A stretch of 64,000 bases of DNA, taken from assembly GCF_000002985.6 (NCBI RefSeq), contig NC_003281.10, positions 12,896,001-12,960,000 of the forward strand, written 5' to 3'. Source of the DNA: Caenorhabditis elegans. Taxonomy: Eukaryota > Nematoda > Chromadorea > Rhabditida > Rhabditidae. Shown one piece after another: positions 44,701-55,471 of the stretch; within the stretch, counting starts at the first letter, position 1, and every line of letters starts with the position of its first letter. Below the pieces are notes generated by a model that saw only the letters and a list, made by a program, of their open reading frames with translations, was not told the origin of the DNA and ran no database searches. Both the position numbers and the translations under genes were made by a program.

Positions 44701-44772
44701 GCCGTAACTCCGCCATCATCATGCCCGCTGCTGTTATCAGATGGATTTGAAGGAGTTGTTGTTAAGAAATGA
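38719..44772 (+). CDS. epg-3: VMP1 homologue EPG-3, autophagy ER membrane protein
   Basis: Multi-pass ER protein of the VMP1/VTT family, needed for autophagosome formation and lipid transfer at ER contacts. Exons 38719-38807, 40075-40512, 41645-42074, 43070-43135, 43185-43283, 44400-44534 and 44653-44772 give 458 aa. The N-terminus is Lys-rich and cytosolic. Exon 2 holds [18 protein letters not shown] and three hydrophobic segments (about 55-160). Exon 3 holds the VTT signature [20 protein letters not shown] with [10 protein letters not shown], then FGI-like [20 protein letters not shown] with [20 protein letters not shown] and KALVKMH. A last TM is in exon 6. Exon 7 adds an acidic tail. The exon 6 donor is GTCGAG, and if unspliced the protein ends VE* at 44543 (421 aa). 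Start follows TTTTTTTTCAG by two bases. Confidence 0.95.
39325..39655. repeat. TTTGACGCGCAAAATAT palindromic repeat, copy 4
   Basis: In epg-3 intron 1. The left end is degraded before GCGTATTGCGCAACATATTT, and the right end GTTGTGTTCCCATAATAC is intact. Central AT-rich loop with ATCGATAAATCGAC. Confidence 0.8.
40630..41100. repeat. CCACGAGGAGTACACGAG repeat fragments in epg-3 intron 2
   Basis: Three copies of a short block (CTCCACGAGGAGTACACGAG followed by CGTAAATCTACA or GTAAATCGACAC) near 40640, 40865 and 41040. Single copies occur at about 47100 (inverted) and 50955 in unc-25 introns. Confidence 0.6.
41282..41482. repeat. TCGGCCATATCTGGGGTAGA repeat in epg-3 intron 2
   Basis: Forward copy of the family seen at 12806, with GATTTCTGGCTTCCCTCATA at the left and GGAGCGCGAAAAAATGCAAT at the right. 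The AAACTAAATGTCCGTGTGGA block is deleted. Confidence 0.8.
42290..42975. repeat. TGCCGG tandem array in epg-3 intron 3
   Basis: About 18 units of 33-36 bases of the form TTTGCCGGAAATTTTCAATT plus CCGGCAATTTGCCAG. All three plus-strand frames are open over hundreds of bases ([20 protein letters not shown] strings). Not coding: it lies between two well-defined epg-3 exons. Confidence 0.92.
43310..44395. repeat. Strand-asymmetric A-rich repeat in epg-3 intron 5
   Basis: About 1.1 kb of degenerate AAAAAATTAAATTTTAACAA units. The plus strand is very A-rich throughout with very little G, unlike the mixed A/T character of other introns here. Confidence 0.75.
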
Positions 44773-46530
44773 GAAATAAGAAATAATTGTATAATTTTTT
44801 TTTCCAAAAATTTAAATTTCTAAACTAAAATTCGAATTTTTGCATGCAAAAAACACCCACTTTTTGATCTCAAATTTGCACTTATTAAGCACTAAAAACC
44901 AATAATTTCTTCCCTTTAAAATCTAAAAAAAATCTTCCAATAACCCCCCCACTGATAACAACAACAAGGCATTTTTCACTCGACGACCGGTGGCGGAGCG
45001 CACGTCTTCTTATTCTTCTTCTTCTTCTTCTTTTCCTACCTTTTCTATCCCACTTTTTCCCCGGAATTTTGAGATTTGACATGATTTTTCAGAGAATTTC
45101 GAGTTTTGAGAAAAAAAAAATCAAAAAAGCGATTTTTTGGTCAAAAGCCGAAATTTAAAGCTAGTTTTTTTGGAAATATCGATTTTTTTTTTGAGAATTT
45201 TTCGATTTTCCAAAAAAAAAATCGAAAGTTGTTTCCCGAAAAGCCGAAATTTTTTTTGAGATATCGAAAAATCGGAGAATTTTTCGATGTTTCCCAGAAA
45301 TACTAAAATTTTGAATTTTCCGGAAAAAAAATCGTTAAAAAATTAGTTTCTTTTAAAGACCGAAATTTAAAGTTTTTTTTTTGGAAATATCGATTTTTTC
45401 CGAGATATCTAAAATTGAAAGAAATTTTCGATTTTCTGAGAAAAATACGAAAAAATCGAAAAAAAAACCCAAATTTCGGTTTTTTCGTAAAAAAAGTCGT
45501 AAAAATGTAATTTTTTTCCTGAAAAATCGGAATTTTTTACAAAATATCGGAAAATACTCAAAAAAAAGCTGAAAATTTCGATTTTCCGGAGAAAAAATCT
45601 TTTTAAAAAAATATTTTTTTTTTCAGAAAATAAGAAAAGCCGAAATTTATAACTATTTCTCCGGAAATTCGAAATTTTTAACGAAATATCGGAATAATTT
45701 TTAGATTTTTCAAGTTTGACTTTGCGAGAAAAAAATCGGAAAAACCTCGATTCGACGCCGAAAAATGCTCCTTTTCGAAAAGATTTTTGAAATTTCAGAA
45801 AATCGACATGCAAGCGCGCTCCACGGCGAAATGACAACGATGATCCACCGCCCTCAAAAAGTTGGGTCTCGTTAGGTATTTGGCGGTAAAACTGGTAAAA
45901 CTCCAGTTTTGCCTCCAACGAGACCCAATTTTTTGGGGCGGTGGTGGAGCGCGCTTGCACAAGCTGAAAGCATTTTTCTGCGACTCGATAATATTTTGAA
46001 AACCTGTGTCAATTCTCGAAATTCTTTTTTTAAAAAATAATCCCGAGCTTCTCTCAGTCCTCCTCTATGAGGATGTTCCTTTTTTTTGGTTTTTCAATTT
46101 TTTTTAAAATTCCAAATTTCTGTTGTGCAATTCACTTCCCCCCAAGAAATCCCAAAAATCCCCAGTTTTCCCCAAAAATGTTCCGTTTTCATGTGATTTT
46201 TCCCCCATTTTTAAAACATTTTTTTGACTTTTTTTTAAAATGATTATTATTATTGTTTTCTATTTCATGGCCGGTAAATTATTTTTTTTCTTTCTTTTTT
46301 TTTGCTCTTTTTTTTCAAGAATTTTCGAATTGTTTGAAGGGCTGCTCATCTAATCTTTTGTCATTTTGTTCTGATGCCATCATTTCTGAGAGGACCTTTG
46401 AAGACTCGTCACGAAACGGGAGGGGGGCTCAAGTGAGCATTATTATTATTATTATTGTCGCAAAAAGTTTACCCCGGGCTCCCCCTGGCTCCCCTCTTTG
46501 AGCAAGGGTTTAAGGGCTCATTTTGATGAC
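44773..46530. other. Intergenic region between epg-3 and unc-25
   Basis: 45100-45720 is a degenerate AAAAATCGAAATTTTT repeat. 45809-45959 is a compact palindrome (TGCAAGCGCGCTCCAC arms with GGGTCTCGTT and AACGAGACCC). 46240-46520 is T-rich then mixed, with ATTATTATTATT at 46438, and probably begins the unc-25 promoter. No gene found. Confidence 0.55.
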
Positions 46531-46543
46531 GAATTGCTCATTG

Positions 46544-46549
46544 GGATTA
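46544..46549 (-). promoter_or_regulatory. Candidate UNC-30 (Pitx) site, distal
   Basis: GGATTA on the plus strand, that is TAATCC on the minus strand, about 115 bases upstream of the unc-25 ATG. UNC-30 is known to bind TAATCC in the unc-25 and unc-47 promoters of D-type GABA neurons. Confidence 0.65.
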
Positions 46550-46593
46550 TAGTCACGCCCCTCTTTTGGAGCAACTACACAACTGAGCCACAG

Positions 46594-46599
46594 TAATCC
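46594..46599 (+). promoter_or_regulatory. Candidate UNC-30 (Pitx) site, proximal
   Basis: TAATCC in the context CAGTAATCCTTGG, about 65 bases upstream of the unc-25 ATG and 45 bases from the distal site in opposite orientation. Fits the core recognised by the Pitx-type homeodomain protein UNC-30. Confidence 0.75.
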
Positions 46600-46660
46600 T
46601 TGGGGGCGGGGTCAGTAGGACCCCCTCCGGAATAGGGAAAAGCTCAGTTCACCGCCAAAA

Positions 46661-49600
46661 ATGTCCTCTGCTGCTGCTGACGAAAGTGATGCTGTGCTCG
46701 AGAATCTTATTGCGAAAGGTGGGTTACTGTAGGTTGAATGGGTCTCGCCACGACAATTTTTTTCGATGAAAGGTGTGCGCCTTTAAGGAGTACTGTAGTT
46801 TGGAATTTTTATCGATTTTTTAAAAATAGTTTTTCGATTGCATTGATTCTTGACAAAAACTATGAAAAATCGATAAATATTCCGAACTACAGTACTCTTT
46901 TTAAGGCACATACATTTGTTTGCATTCCACAAAAAATGTCGTGTCGAGACCGCAAAATTTCGCGATTGAGTAATAAAATAAAAGTGCCAAATTTCACAGA
47001 TTCGATGTAGAAAATGAAGGTCTTTTGAAATTTCTCAATACTAATTTACACATATTTTTATTAGGATTTTTTTTAATATAAAAAATCTTCTCTTGTCGAT
47101 TTACGCAGTTCGTGTACTCCTCGTGGAGAAGTTTGTGTGCAGTTTTGCCCATTTTCGCTAATTTTTGATTAGTTTTTAAAAAAATTAAAGTCAGATTCAG
47201 GCAAAAATATATGAATTTGCTGTTCAAATCCCCGTTCGGCAAATTCATTTTCCGGCAAATTCGGTAATTTGCCGATTTGCCGGAAATTTCCATCTTCGGC
47301 AATTTGCCGATTTGCCAACTAGCCGGAAAGTTTCAATTCCGGCAATTTGCCGGTTTGCCAAATTTTTCAATTCCGGCAATTTGCCGATTTGCTGGAATTT
47401 TTCAATTCTGGCAAGTTGCCGTTTTGCCAATTTGCCTGAAATTTCCATTTTCGGCAATTTGCCGGTTTGCCGGAAATTGTCAATTTTGCCAATTTGCTGA
47501 TTCGCCGGAAGTGTTTATTTTCGGCAATCTACCGGTTTGCCGATTTGCCGATTTGCCGGAAATTGCAGTTCCGGTAATTTGCCGCTTTGTCGGAAATTTT
47601 CAATTCTGGCAATTTGCCGATTTGCTGGAAACTTTTAATTTTCACTTTTAATAGATTCCCGGCCAAATAGCATAAATTCTTAAAAATATAATAATCCCTA
47701 AAAACTGAAAACTTTCCAGAAATCCTTCCCCAAACCGGCAACTGGGAAGGAACCGAGGAATTTCTTAATCGAATTGTTCAGGTAAATTTCGAATCATTTT
47801 TTTAAAAATTTTTCAAGTTTCCCTGCGTTTCCAGGTTCTTCTGAAGTACATCAAAGATCAGAATGATCGTGATCAGAAGATTCTGGAATTCCATCATCCA
47901 GATAAAATGCAAATGTTGATGGATTTGTCTATTCCAGAGAAACCGGAGAGCTTGTTGAAGCTTGTGAAGGTAACGAAAAATAATTTTGTTCTTTCCTATT
48001 AAGCTCAGGATTAGGGGCTTAGGCATAAGCTTAGGCTTGGGCTTGTGCTTGTGCTTAGGCTTTGGCTTAGGTTTAGGCCTAGGTATAGACTCGAGCGGCT
48101 CAGGAAATATTAATTAGTTTGAACTAGGAGTTTGAAATATTCGGATTTAGTTTAAGAGCGGAAAAAAAATTGATTTTCCGAAATGCGATCAATCAATGAT
48201 TCGCTCCGCCCAATATTCTACCAATCAGTTGAAGTGGGAAGAGCTGGAAGACGCTGATTGGTTTGAAAGTGGGTGGGGTAAATTGCTGATTGGTCAGCTT
48301 TTATTTTGGCGAGAGTACTAGCGAAGGGTTGCCAGAAGGAAAAAAAACTTAATTTTTAAAGAATTTGGCCTATTTTGTAGTTTTTAGCAAATTCGACTAT
48401 AAAATTTTGGGAAAATCTTAGATAAGCCTAAGCCTGAGCCTAAGCATAAGCCTAAGCCTAAGCCTAAGCATAAGCCTAAGCCTGAGCCTAAGCCTAAGAC
48501 TAAACCTAAGCCTAAACCTAAGACTAAGCCTGAGCCTCAGCCTAGGCTTAATCATATGACGCAGCCTAATCCTAAGCCTAAGTCCAAGCTTAATCCATGC
48601 TCAATCTTGAGCTTAATACGAACAATTTTGAAAAATCAAAAATTCTTCAGCTCTAACGAATCTGTCAATTGCTAGTCGTTCAGAAAATTCAAATATTCTC
48701 AAAAAAATTTCATTTTCAAAGTAATAATAATTCCATCGTTTTTTCATATCCTTGTCCCACCAAAAAACATTTTTTTTTCATTTCCAAATCCTATTTCCGC
48801 ACTCATTTTTCTCATTTCGCCCTCGGGGCACAATATAAACCATTAACATGCTCTTTTCCTCTTTTCTACCAGACATCTCGAAAACACTTGAAAATGGGGG
48901 GCTCCAGTGCTCTTTTCATTTGCACACACATACAATTTCCCCAAAAAAAGGACATTACAGAGCTGTGAAGATGTGCTTCGATTGGGTGTACGTACTGGAC
49001 ATCCACGCTTTTTCAACCAAATCTCGTGTGGACTCGACTTGGTTTCGATGGCTGGGGAATGGCTTACCGCAACTGCAAATACTAATATGTGGGTATTTGA
49101 GGGGAAGGATTAAGCTTAGGCTTAGGTTTAGGCCTAGACTTAGGCTTGGGCTCAGGCTTAGGCTTATGCTAAGCCTTAGGACTAAGCTTAGGCTTAGGTT
49201 TAGGCCTAGGCTTAGGCTTGGGCTCAGGCGCAGGCTCAGGCTTATGCGAAGCCTCAGGACTAGGCTTAGGCTTAGGCTTAAGCTTAGGCTCAGGCTTAGG
49301 CTTAGGCGTAGACTTAGGCTTAGGCTTAGATCGTGAAGGGACTTTCAAAATTGGCTTCAGAGTTTTTTCAAATTTAAAAACTCCGAGAAAATTACCAAAA
49401 ACTCAGGAATTGCTCCTGAGGCACACAGATGAGCATTTTTACGTGTAAATTGCTCAATTTTGTTGCGATGAAGTTTTGAGAAAAGTCCCGCAAAACTTTC
49501 TAATCCAGCAATGAATATGGAAGGTTTTCTGAAATGCAAGCTTATGTAATTTTTTACATCTTTATACATAGATTATTAATAGAGAGGTTTTTTTAAACTA

Positions 49601-52600
49601 AAATTTGCTAGTAGGCTAAAACCTATTCAGAGTGGTACAATGCATTTAAAAAAAAAGAAAAATTGTTTAATTGTGTATTGTAATGTGATTGTATAGTGAA
49701 GAACTGACCTCATTAGGCTTTCACATAACAGTCAAATTATACTCAAAGTGATGCTCGTACTTGGCTGAGCTCTAACAAGCCGAAATTATAGGCTCAGTTT
49801 AAGAAATTTAACAGTACTTGCCGATCTTCAAAGTATACGTCAAGAAAGCGACAAAAAATTTAACAAAGGCAGTAGGCAGGCAGGCGCTCTTTCCTATGAT
49901 AATAGTTAATAATATAGTTTTCAAATGTATAATATTTTAATAAAGCCTTTAGAAAATTTGAACATTTTTAAAAAAGTCTGGAAGCTAGAATCTTTCAGGT
50001 TCACCTATGAAATCGCGCCTGTCTTCATCCTTATGGAAAAGTCGGTAATGGCCAGAATGTGGGAAGCAGTTGGATGGGATCCGGAAAAAGCTGATGGAAT
50101 CTTTGCACCAGGTGGAGCAATCGCCAATTTGTATGCAATGAATGCGGCACGTCATCAACTTTGGCCACGTAGCAAGCATCTCGGAATGAAGGATATTCCG
50201 ACATTGTGCTGCTTTACTAGCGAGGATGTAAGATTTTTTTAAAATTTAAAGAATTAATTTTTGGCTGTTACTTATGAAACATTTATTCAACATTGAAATA
50301 TTCCTCAATTTTTTGAATTTTTTTTGCGGGTTTTCTCAAGTTTATACGCAAAAATTGATAGTCCTTGTAAAGTTATTCGGCAAAATTTGGCAAAACTTGT
50401 TTTCCAATATTGGCCGAGCTCGGCAAATTTGGCAAATTTGCCGTGCTCCGAAAATAGAAAAAGTTTCGGATATTCCCAGGCTATTACTGAATCCTTAGCA
50501 CAAGCGGCAATTTTCGTTCGGCAATTTTTTTTTGTCGAAAAATTCTGCAAAATTTGACAATTTGCCGGAAACTTCCAATTCCGGCAATTTACCGGATTGC
50601 CAATTTGCCGGAAAATTTCAATTCCGGCTAATTGCCGGTTTTGACGATTTGTCGGAAATTTAAATTCTGCCAATTTGCCGATTTGCAGGAAATGTTCTAT
50701 TTCGGCAAACAGCCGGTTTGCCGAAAATTTCAATTACGGCAAATTTTTTTGTCGACAAATTCGGCAAAATGCCGGTTTGCCGATTTGCCGGAAACTTCCA
50801 ATTCCGGCAATTTATCTGTTTGCCGATTTGCCGAAAATTTTCAATTTGCCGATTTGCCTGAAATTTCCATTTTCGGCAATTTTTCAACTTGCCGGAAATG
50901 TTCGATTCCGTCAATTTACCGATTTGCCCATTTGCCGAATTTTAGAAAAAATGTTTCTCCACGAGGAGTACACGAGCCGCGTAAATCTACAGACGTTTTC
51001 TGATTTTTTTTCCGGCAAAAGCCGGTTTTCCAATTTGCCGGAAACTTCCAACTCTGGCAATTTACCGGATTGCCAATTTGCCGGAAACCTTCCATTCCGG
51101 CAAATTGCCGGTTTGCAAGTTTGCTGGAAATTTTTATTTTTGGCAAATCGACGAATCGCCGGTTTGCCGATTTGCCGGAAACTGTCAATTCTGGCACATT
51201 GCCGGTTTGCAAGTTTGCTGGAAATTTTTATTTTTGGCAAATCGACGAATTGCCGGTTTGCCGGAAACTGTCGATTCCAGCAAATTGTCGGTTTGCTAGT
51301 TTGCTGGAAATTTTTATTTTTGGCAAATCGACGAATTGCCGGTTCGCCGATTTCCCGGAAACTGTCAATTCTGGCACATTGCCGGTTTGCAAGTTTGCTG
51401 GAAACTGTTACTTTTGGCAAATCGACGAATTGCCGGTTTGCCGGTTTGCCGGAAACTGTCGATTCCGGCAAATTGTCGGTTTGCTAGTTTGACGGAAATT
51501 TTTATTTTTATTAAATTGACGAATTGCCGGATTACCAATTTGCCTGAAACTTTCAATTTCGGCAAACTGTCGGATTGCCAATTTGCCGGAAACTTTTATT
51601 TTTAGCAAATTGTGGGTTACAAATTTGCCGAAAATTAAAAAAAAATTTAAGTGCAAACCCTGCCGATTTGCCGATTCGTCGGAAAAATTGTTTGCCGCCC
51701 ACCATTTTTGAATAATTTTGTTCGGTCAAATTTTTAAAATCCAATTTTGTGGGCCGTGCGGCAAATTTCCAAGTTTGTCGAGCTCGGCAAACGGGAAATT
51801 CGGCAATTTTTGAAATTTTTTCTCTGCCACTTTTTTCCTCTAAAACCTTAAATTTGCAGAGTCACTACTCCATCAAATCTGCCTCCGCTGTTCTTGGCAT
51901 TGGCGCAGACTATTGCTTCAACATTCCAACCGATAAAAATGGAAAAATGATTCCAGAAGCTCTAGAAGCTAAGATTATCGAATGTAAAAAAGAGGGTCTG
52001 ACCCCGTTCTTTGCCTGCTGCACAGCCGGCTCAACTGTCTACGGAGCATTTGATCCATTGGAGCGAGTCGCAAACATCTGTGAACGTCATAAGCTCTGGT
52101 TCCACGTGGATGCCGCTTGGGGTGGTGGAATGCTCCTGTCTCCCGAGCATCGGTACAAGCTGGCAGGAATTGAGAGAGCTAATTCAGTGACATGGAATCC
52201 ACATAAGCTCATGGGAGCACTTCTCCAGTGCTCGGCATGCTTGTTCCGTCAGGATGGACTACTGTTCCAGTGTAATCAAATGTCGGCTGATTATCTATTC
52301 CAACAAGATAAACCGTACGATGTGAGCTTTGATACTGGAGATAAAGCCATTCAATGTGGACGGCACAATGATGTTTTCAAGCTTTGGTTGATGTGGAAGA
52401 GCAAGGGAATGGAGGGATATCGTCAGCAAATTAATAAGTTGATGGATTTGGCCAACTATTTTACCAGGAGAATTAAGGAAACTGAAGGATTTGAGTTGAT
52501 TATTGAGAATGTGAGTTTCGGTGAGCAATTGCCGGTTTGCCAATTTGCCGGAAATATTCAATTCCGGCAATTTGCCGAGTAGCCTTTTGCCGGATATCAA

Positions 52601-53714
52601 TTTGCCGGAAGTGTTTAGAGGACTTAAACCTGTGTCTTTTTGAAATTTTTTCCGTTTCTTTAGATATTCATAGGATGCGTACAATTTTGCCGATTGAAGT
52701 TGAAATTCTGAAATTTCCAAAAAAAAAAATGTGCAAAGCCACTATTTGCCGAAAATTTGGGCAATTGCCATTGTTCCGGCAAATTCGGAAAATGGGCAAT
52801 TAGTCGGTTTGCCGATTTGCCGGAAATTTTCAATTCCGACAATTTGCCGGTTTGCCGATTTTCTGGCAAAAATCGTTTGCCGCCCACCCTTGGATCATAA
52901 TATTTTGGTCAATTTTTCGTTTTTTTTTGTTAATTTTTCTAAACACTTTTTTCGATTTTGTGATTATCTCTGAAAAATCGAAAAAATATTAAAAAAAAAA
53001 AGGAAATTGAAACATCTAAACATTTTTTAAACTGCTTGAAAAATATCTAAAACACTTTAAATCGAAAAAAATCAAATTACATACCTTCGAGGCGAGTTAT
53101 GCCTGTCTTGTAGGCAGGTAGGCACTGCTAGGCACCTACTAGGCAGGAATTTTGAAGCCTGCAGTATGATTACTTCTTTAATTTTTATGAAATTTATAAA
53201 ATGTTTCACTGGGTTTAAAAAAAAATTAATTTCAAAGTTAATTTAATTAAAACAAAAAAAAACTTCAAATTTTTCAAATTTTCAGCCCGAATTCCTGAAC
53301 ATTTGTTTCTGGTACGTGCCTTCAAAGATTCGAAACTTGGAGCCTGCTGAAATGCGTGCTCGTTTGGAGAAAATTGCCCCAAAAATTAAAGCCGGCATGA
53401 TGCAAAGAGGTACCACAATGGTTGGATATCAACCGGATAAGCAGCGACCAAATTTCTTCCGAATGATTATTTCGAATCAGGTATGGAACAGGCGTTTAAT
53501 GTAATTTTTTGAAACAAATAATTTGGTAATTTGGCAAAAAATGAAATTTTTTATATTTTCTATTTTTTGACTGTAAAGAAAATATTTCAATTTCGAAAAT
53601 CTTGTGGAGGCAACTTTTCAATAATTTTTTTCTCAAAATTTTCAGGCAATCACTCGCGAGGACCTCGACTTTCTCATCAAGGAAATTGTGGACATTGGAG
53701 AGTCTTTGGAATAA
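46661..53714 (+). CDS. unc-25: Glutamate decarboxylase UNC-25 (GABA synthesis)
   Basis: PLP-dependent enzyme that converts glutamate to GABA in the cytosol of GABAergic neurons. Nine exons, 46661-46718, 47720-47781, 47835-47969, 48961-49088, 49999-50227, 51860-52510, 53286-53480 and 53646-53714 (eight coding segments found), join to 508 aa. Family blocks: [20 protein letters not shown], then [13 protein letters not shown] and [20 protein letters not shown]. The PLP region has [30 protein letters not shown] and NPHKLMG, whose Lys near residue 320 forms the Schiff base. It lacks the long N-terminal extension of mammalian GAD65/67. No TTTCAG lies next to the start. Introns carry palindromes, TGCCGG arrays and TTAGGC tracts. 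Correction to the count above: the CDS consists of eight exons. Confidence 0.98.
46740..46952. repeat. 213-bp palindrome in unc-25 intron 1
   Basis: GGTCTCGCCACGACAATTTT, GTGTGCGCCTTTAAGG and AGTACTGTAGTTTGGAATTT at the left mirror AACTACAGTACTCTTTTTAA and TGTCGTGTCGAGACC at the right. The element starts about 20 bases after the exon 1 donor. Confidence 0.85.
47235..47650. repeat. TGCCGG tandem array in unc-25 intron 1
   Basis: About ten units TTCGGCAATTTGCCGATTTG. Open frames across it are unit artefacts. Confidence 0.9.
48001..48095 (+). repeat. TTAGGC telomere-like tract, unc-25 intron 3
   Basis: Degenerate GGCTTAGGCATAAGCTTAGG run in the G-rich orientation. TTAGGC is the telomeric repeat unit of C. 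elegans. Confidence 0.75.
48422..48600 (-). repeat. GCCTAA telomere-like tract, unc-25 intron 3
   Basis: About 25 units of CCTAAG with GCATAAG, GCCTGAG and GACTAAG variants, in the opposite orientation to the tract at 48001-48095. Confidence 0.85.
49108..49335 (+). repeat. TTAGGC telomere-like tract, unc-25 intron 4
   Basis: About 35 degenerate TTAGGC units (GGCTTAGGCTTAGGTTTAGG, with GGCTCAGG variants). It begins 20 bases after the exon 4 donor. The frames here read as long Arg-Leu or Gly-Leu strings and are not coding. Confidence 0.88.
49336..49998. other. Remainder of unc-25 intron 4
   Basis: AT-rich unique sequence. A short GGCAGTAGGCAGGCAGGCG remnant of the flp-14 intron minisatellite sits at 49868-49886. 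Nothing else recognised. Confidence 0.5.
50365..51710. repeat. TGCCGG tandem array in unc-25 intron 5
   Basis: The largest array in the window, about 1.1 kb of core from 50560. From 51100 to 51500 a higher-order unit of about 115 bases (CGGTTTGCAAGTTTGCTGGA, ATTTTTATTTTTGGCAAATC, GACGAATTGCCGG) repeats four times nearly perfectly. It ends at TTTGCCGCCCACCA (about 51687-51700). An open frame of 270 codons runs through it and is an artefact. Confidence 0.92.
52518..52890. repeat. TGCCGG repeats in unc-25 intron 6
   Basis: Two clusters, 52525-52615 and 52740-52890, the second ending at TTTGCCGCCCACCC. Further on, 53105-53150 has a short GGCAGGTAGGCACTG block. Confidence 0.8.
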
Positions 53715-54054
53715 TTTTTTCGCGCTGCTTCTGTACCTTTATATTATTTTGAGCTCCCCATATGCTTCTTAGATTTGAAAATGTTCAAGAAAACCTGAAA
53801 CCCAAAAAGAAATGTATATTTTATGAAACAGTATTTAATTTATTTATTGCATTATTTCATATTATATAAAGATTGTAGTGAATACGACACTTTTTTATAG
53901 ATTTTCTGAATTCTCTGTATATGAATTACCCATTTTCAACAAATTAAGACAATTTTTTATTTTTGTCCAATTTTTCAGCCTCTAATGACTGCCCTTTTTT
54001 AGGGCAAAAAAATAGTTTTTAAATGCAGAAAAAAATGCATAAAAGCCCTAAAAA

Positions 54055-55160
54055 TTGAAAAAAAGGACAATTTTTTAGTATTTGTACACTAATTTTGAGT
54101 ACTCTAACTACAAAATTAACCATTTTAGAAGAGTTTCAAAAGTGTGAATTTTTGTCAATAAATGCCAATTTTTGCCACTTTTTAATAGTTTTTGATGGGT
54201 TTAATCTAGATTTTTGTTGGATTAAACCTAAATTTTTTGAATTCTCCGTATATAAATTACCCGTTTTCAACAAATTCAGACAATTTTTTATTTTTGCCCA
54301 TTTTTTTCAGCCATCTTATGACTGTCCTTTTTTTGGGCAACAAATAATTTTTCTGAAAATTTTCGAAACTCAAAATTGATCTCCGAACACTAAAAAAAAT
54401 TGCCCTTTTTTTAGAATATAGTAGATTTGAATATTTTCAGAAAAATTATTTTTTTTGCTCAACAAAAAAAGGACAGTAAGATGGCTGAAAAAAATGGGAA
54501 ATTCATTGTAAAAATTCACAATTTCCAAACTCTTCTAAAATTGTGAATTTCATAGTTAGAGGACTCAAAACTGATCTCGGAACACTAAAAATTGTCTTCT
54601 TTTAGAATATAGTAGCTTTGACCACTTTCAGGAAAATTATTTTTTTTGCCCAAAAAAAGGACAGATGGCTGAAAAATTGGACAAAAATAAAAAGTTGTCT
54701 AAATTTGTTAAAAACGGGTAATTCATATATGGAGAATTTAGAAAACTAGGTTTAACCCACAAAAAAACTATTAAAAAGTGGCAAAATTGGACAATTTTTG
54801 GCAAAAATTCACACTTTTGAAACTCTTCTAAAATATTTAATTTCGTAGTTAGAGAACTCAAAATTAGTGTACAACAACTAAAAAATTGTCCTTTTTTCAA
54901 TTTCCAATGATTTTGTACGATTTCAGAAAAATTAATTTTTTTTTTCCAAAAGGAAAAAAGTACAGTCATTAGATGGCTGAAAATTGGACAAAAATAAAAA
55001 ACTGTCTAAATTTGTTGAAAATGGGTAATTCATATATGCTGAATTCAGAAAAACAAGGTTTAACCCTTCAAAAACTATTAAAAAAGTGCAAAAAATGGGA
55101 AACTTATTGTAAAAAATCACAATTTTGAAGATTGATCTCCGAACACTAAAAAGTTGTGAT
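54055..55160. repeat. AGTTAGAGGACTCAA repeat array downstream of unc-25
   Basis: Four or five copies of a unit of about 250 bp with GTAGTTAGAGAACTCAAA, TGATCTCCGAACACTAAAAA, AAAAAAGGACAG(T)AAGATGGCTG and AACGGGTAATTCATATATGG. Copies occur in both orientations. Related to 19590-19960. 53715-54054 is the unc-25 3' flank. Confidence 0.75.
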
Positions 55161-55471
55161 TTTTCTGAAAACAGTGGTTTTAAACAGATTTAGAAAAAAC
55201 AAAATTTTGACCAAAAAAATAATAATAAATGTAAAAAAAATCATTTTCAAATTTTTGATTTATGAAAATTAAAAATTTTGAACTTTAAAAAAAAAAAAAA
55301 AATCAGAAAAAGTGGGAAAAAATTTACTATTTATTTTGAAAATTCCGTAAACTTTTAAATGATATAATCGCCCCTTCCTCCCCTTCTCAAAAAAATTTAT
55401 TTCTGTTTCAAAGAGAGTTCGGTGGCAAATCAAATAATAAAATAAAAGAAAATTCTCATCTTCTGCAAACA

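Noticed and set aside
48848..49336. A plus-strand frame with a long Arg-Leu run
   Set aside because: It starts in the intron, crosses unc-25 exon 4 in the wrong frame and continues in a TTAGGC array.
50675..51487. A 270-codon plus-strand open frame, with several overlapping 100-190 codon frames on both strands
   Set aside because: The frames follow the TGCCGG unit, are equally open in several frames and lie inside unc-25 intron 5, between two exons that encode GAD.
55403..55410. CTGTTTCA, the core of the upstream motif of 21U-RNA genes
   Set aside because: An 8-base match is expected by chance, this region is not known to me as a 21U cluster, and it lies in the presumed 5' leader of a protein gene.
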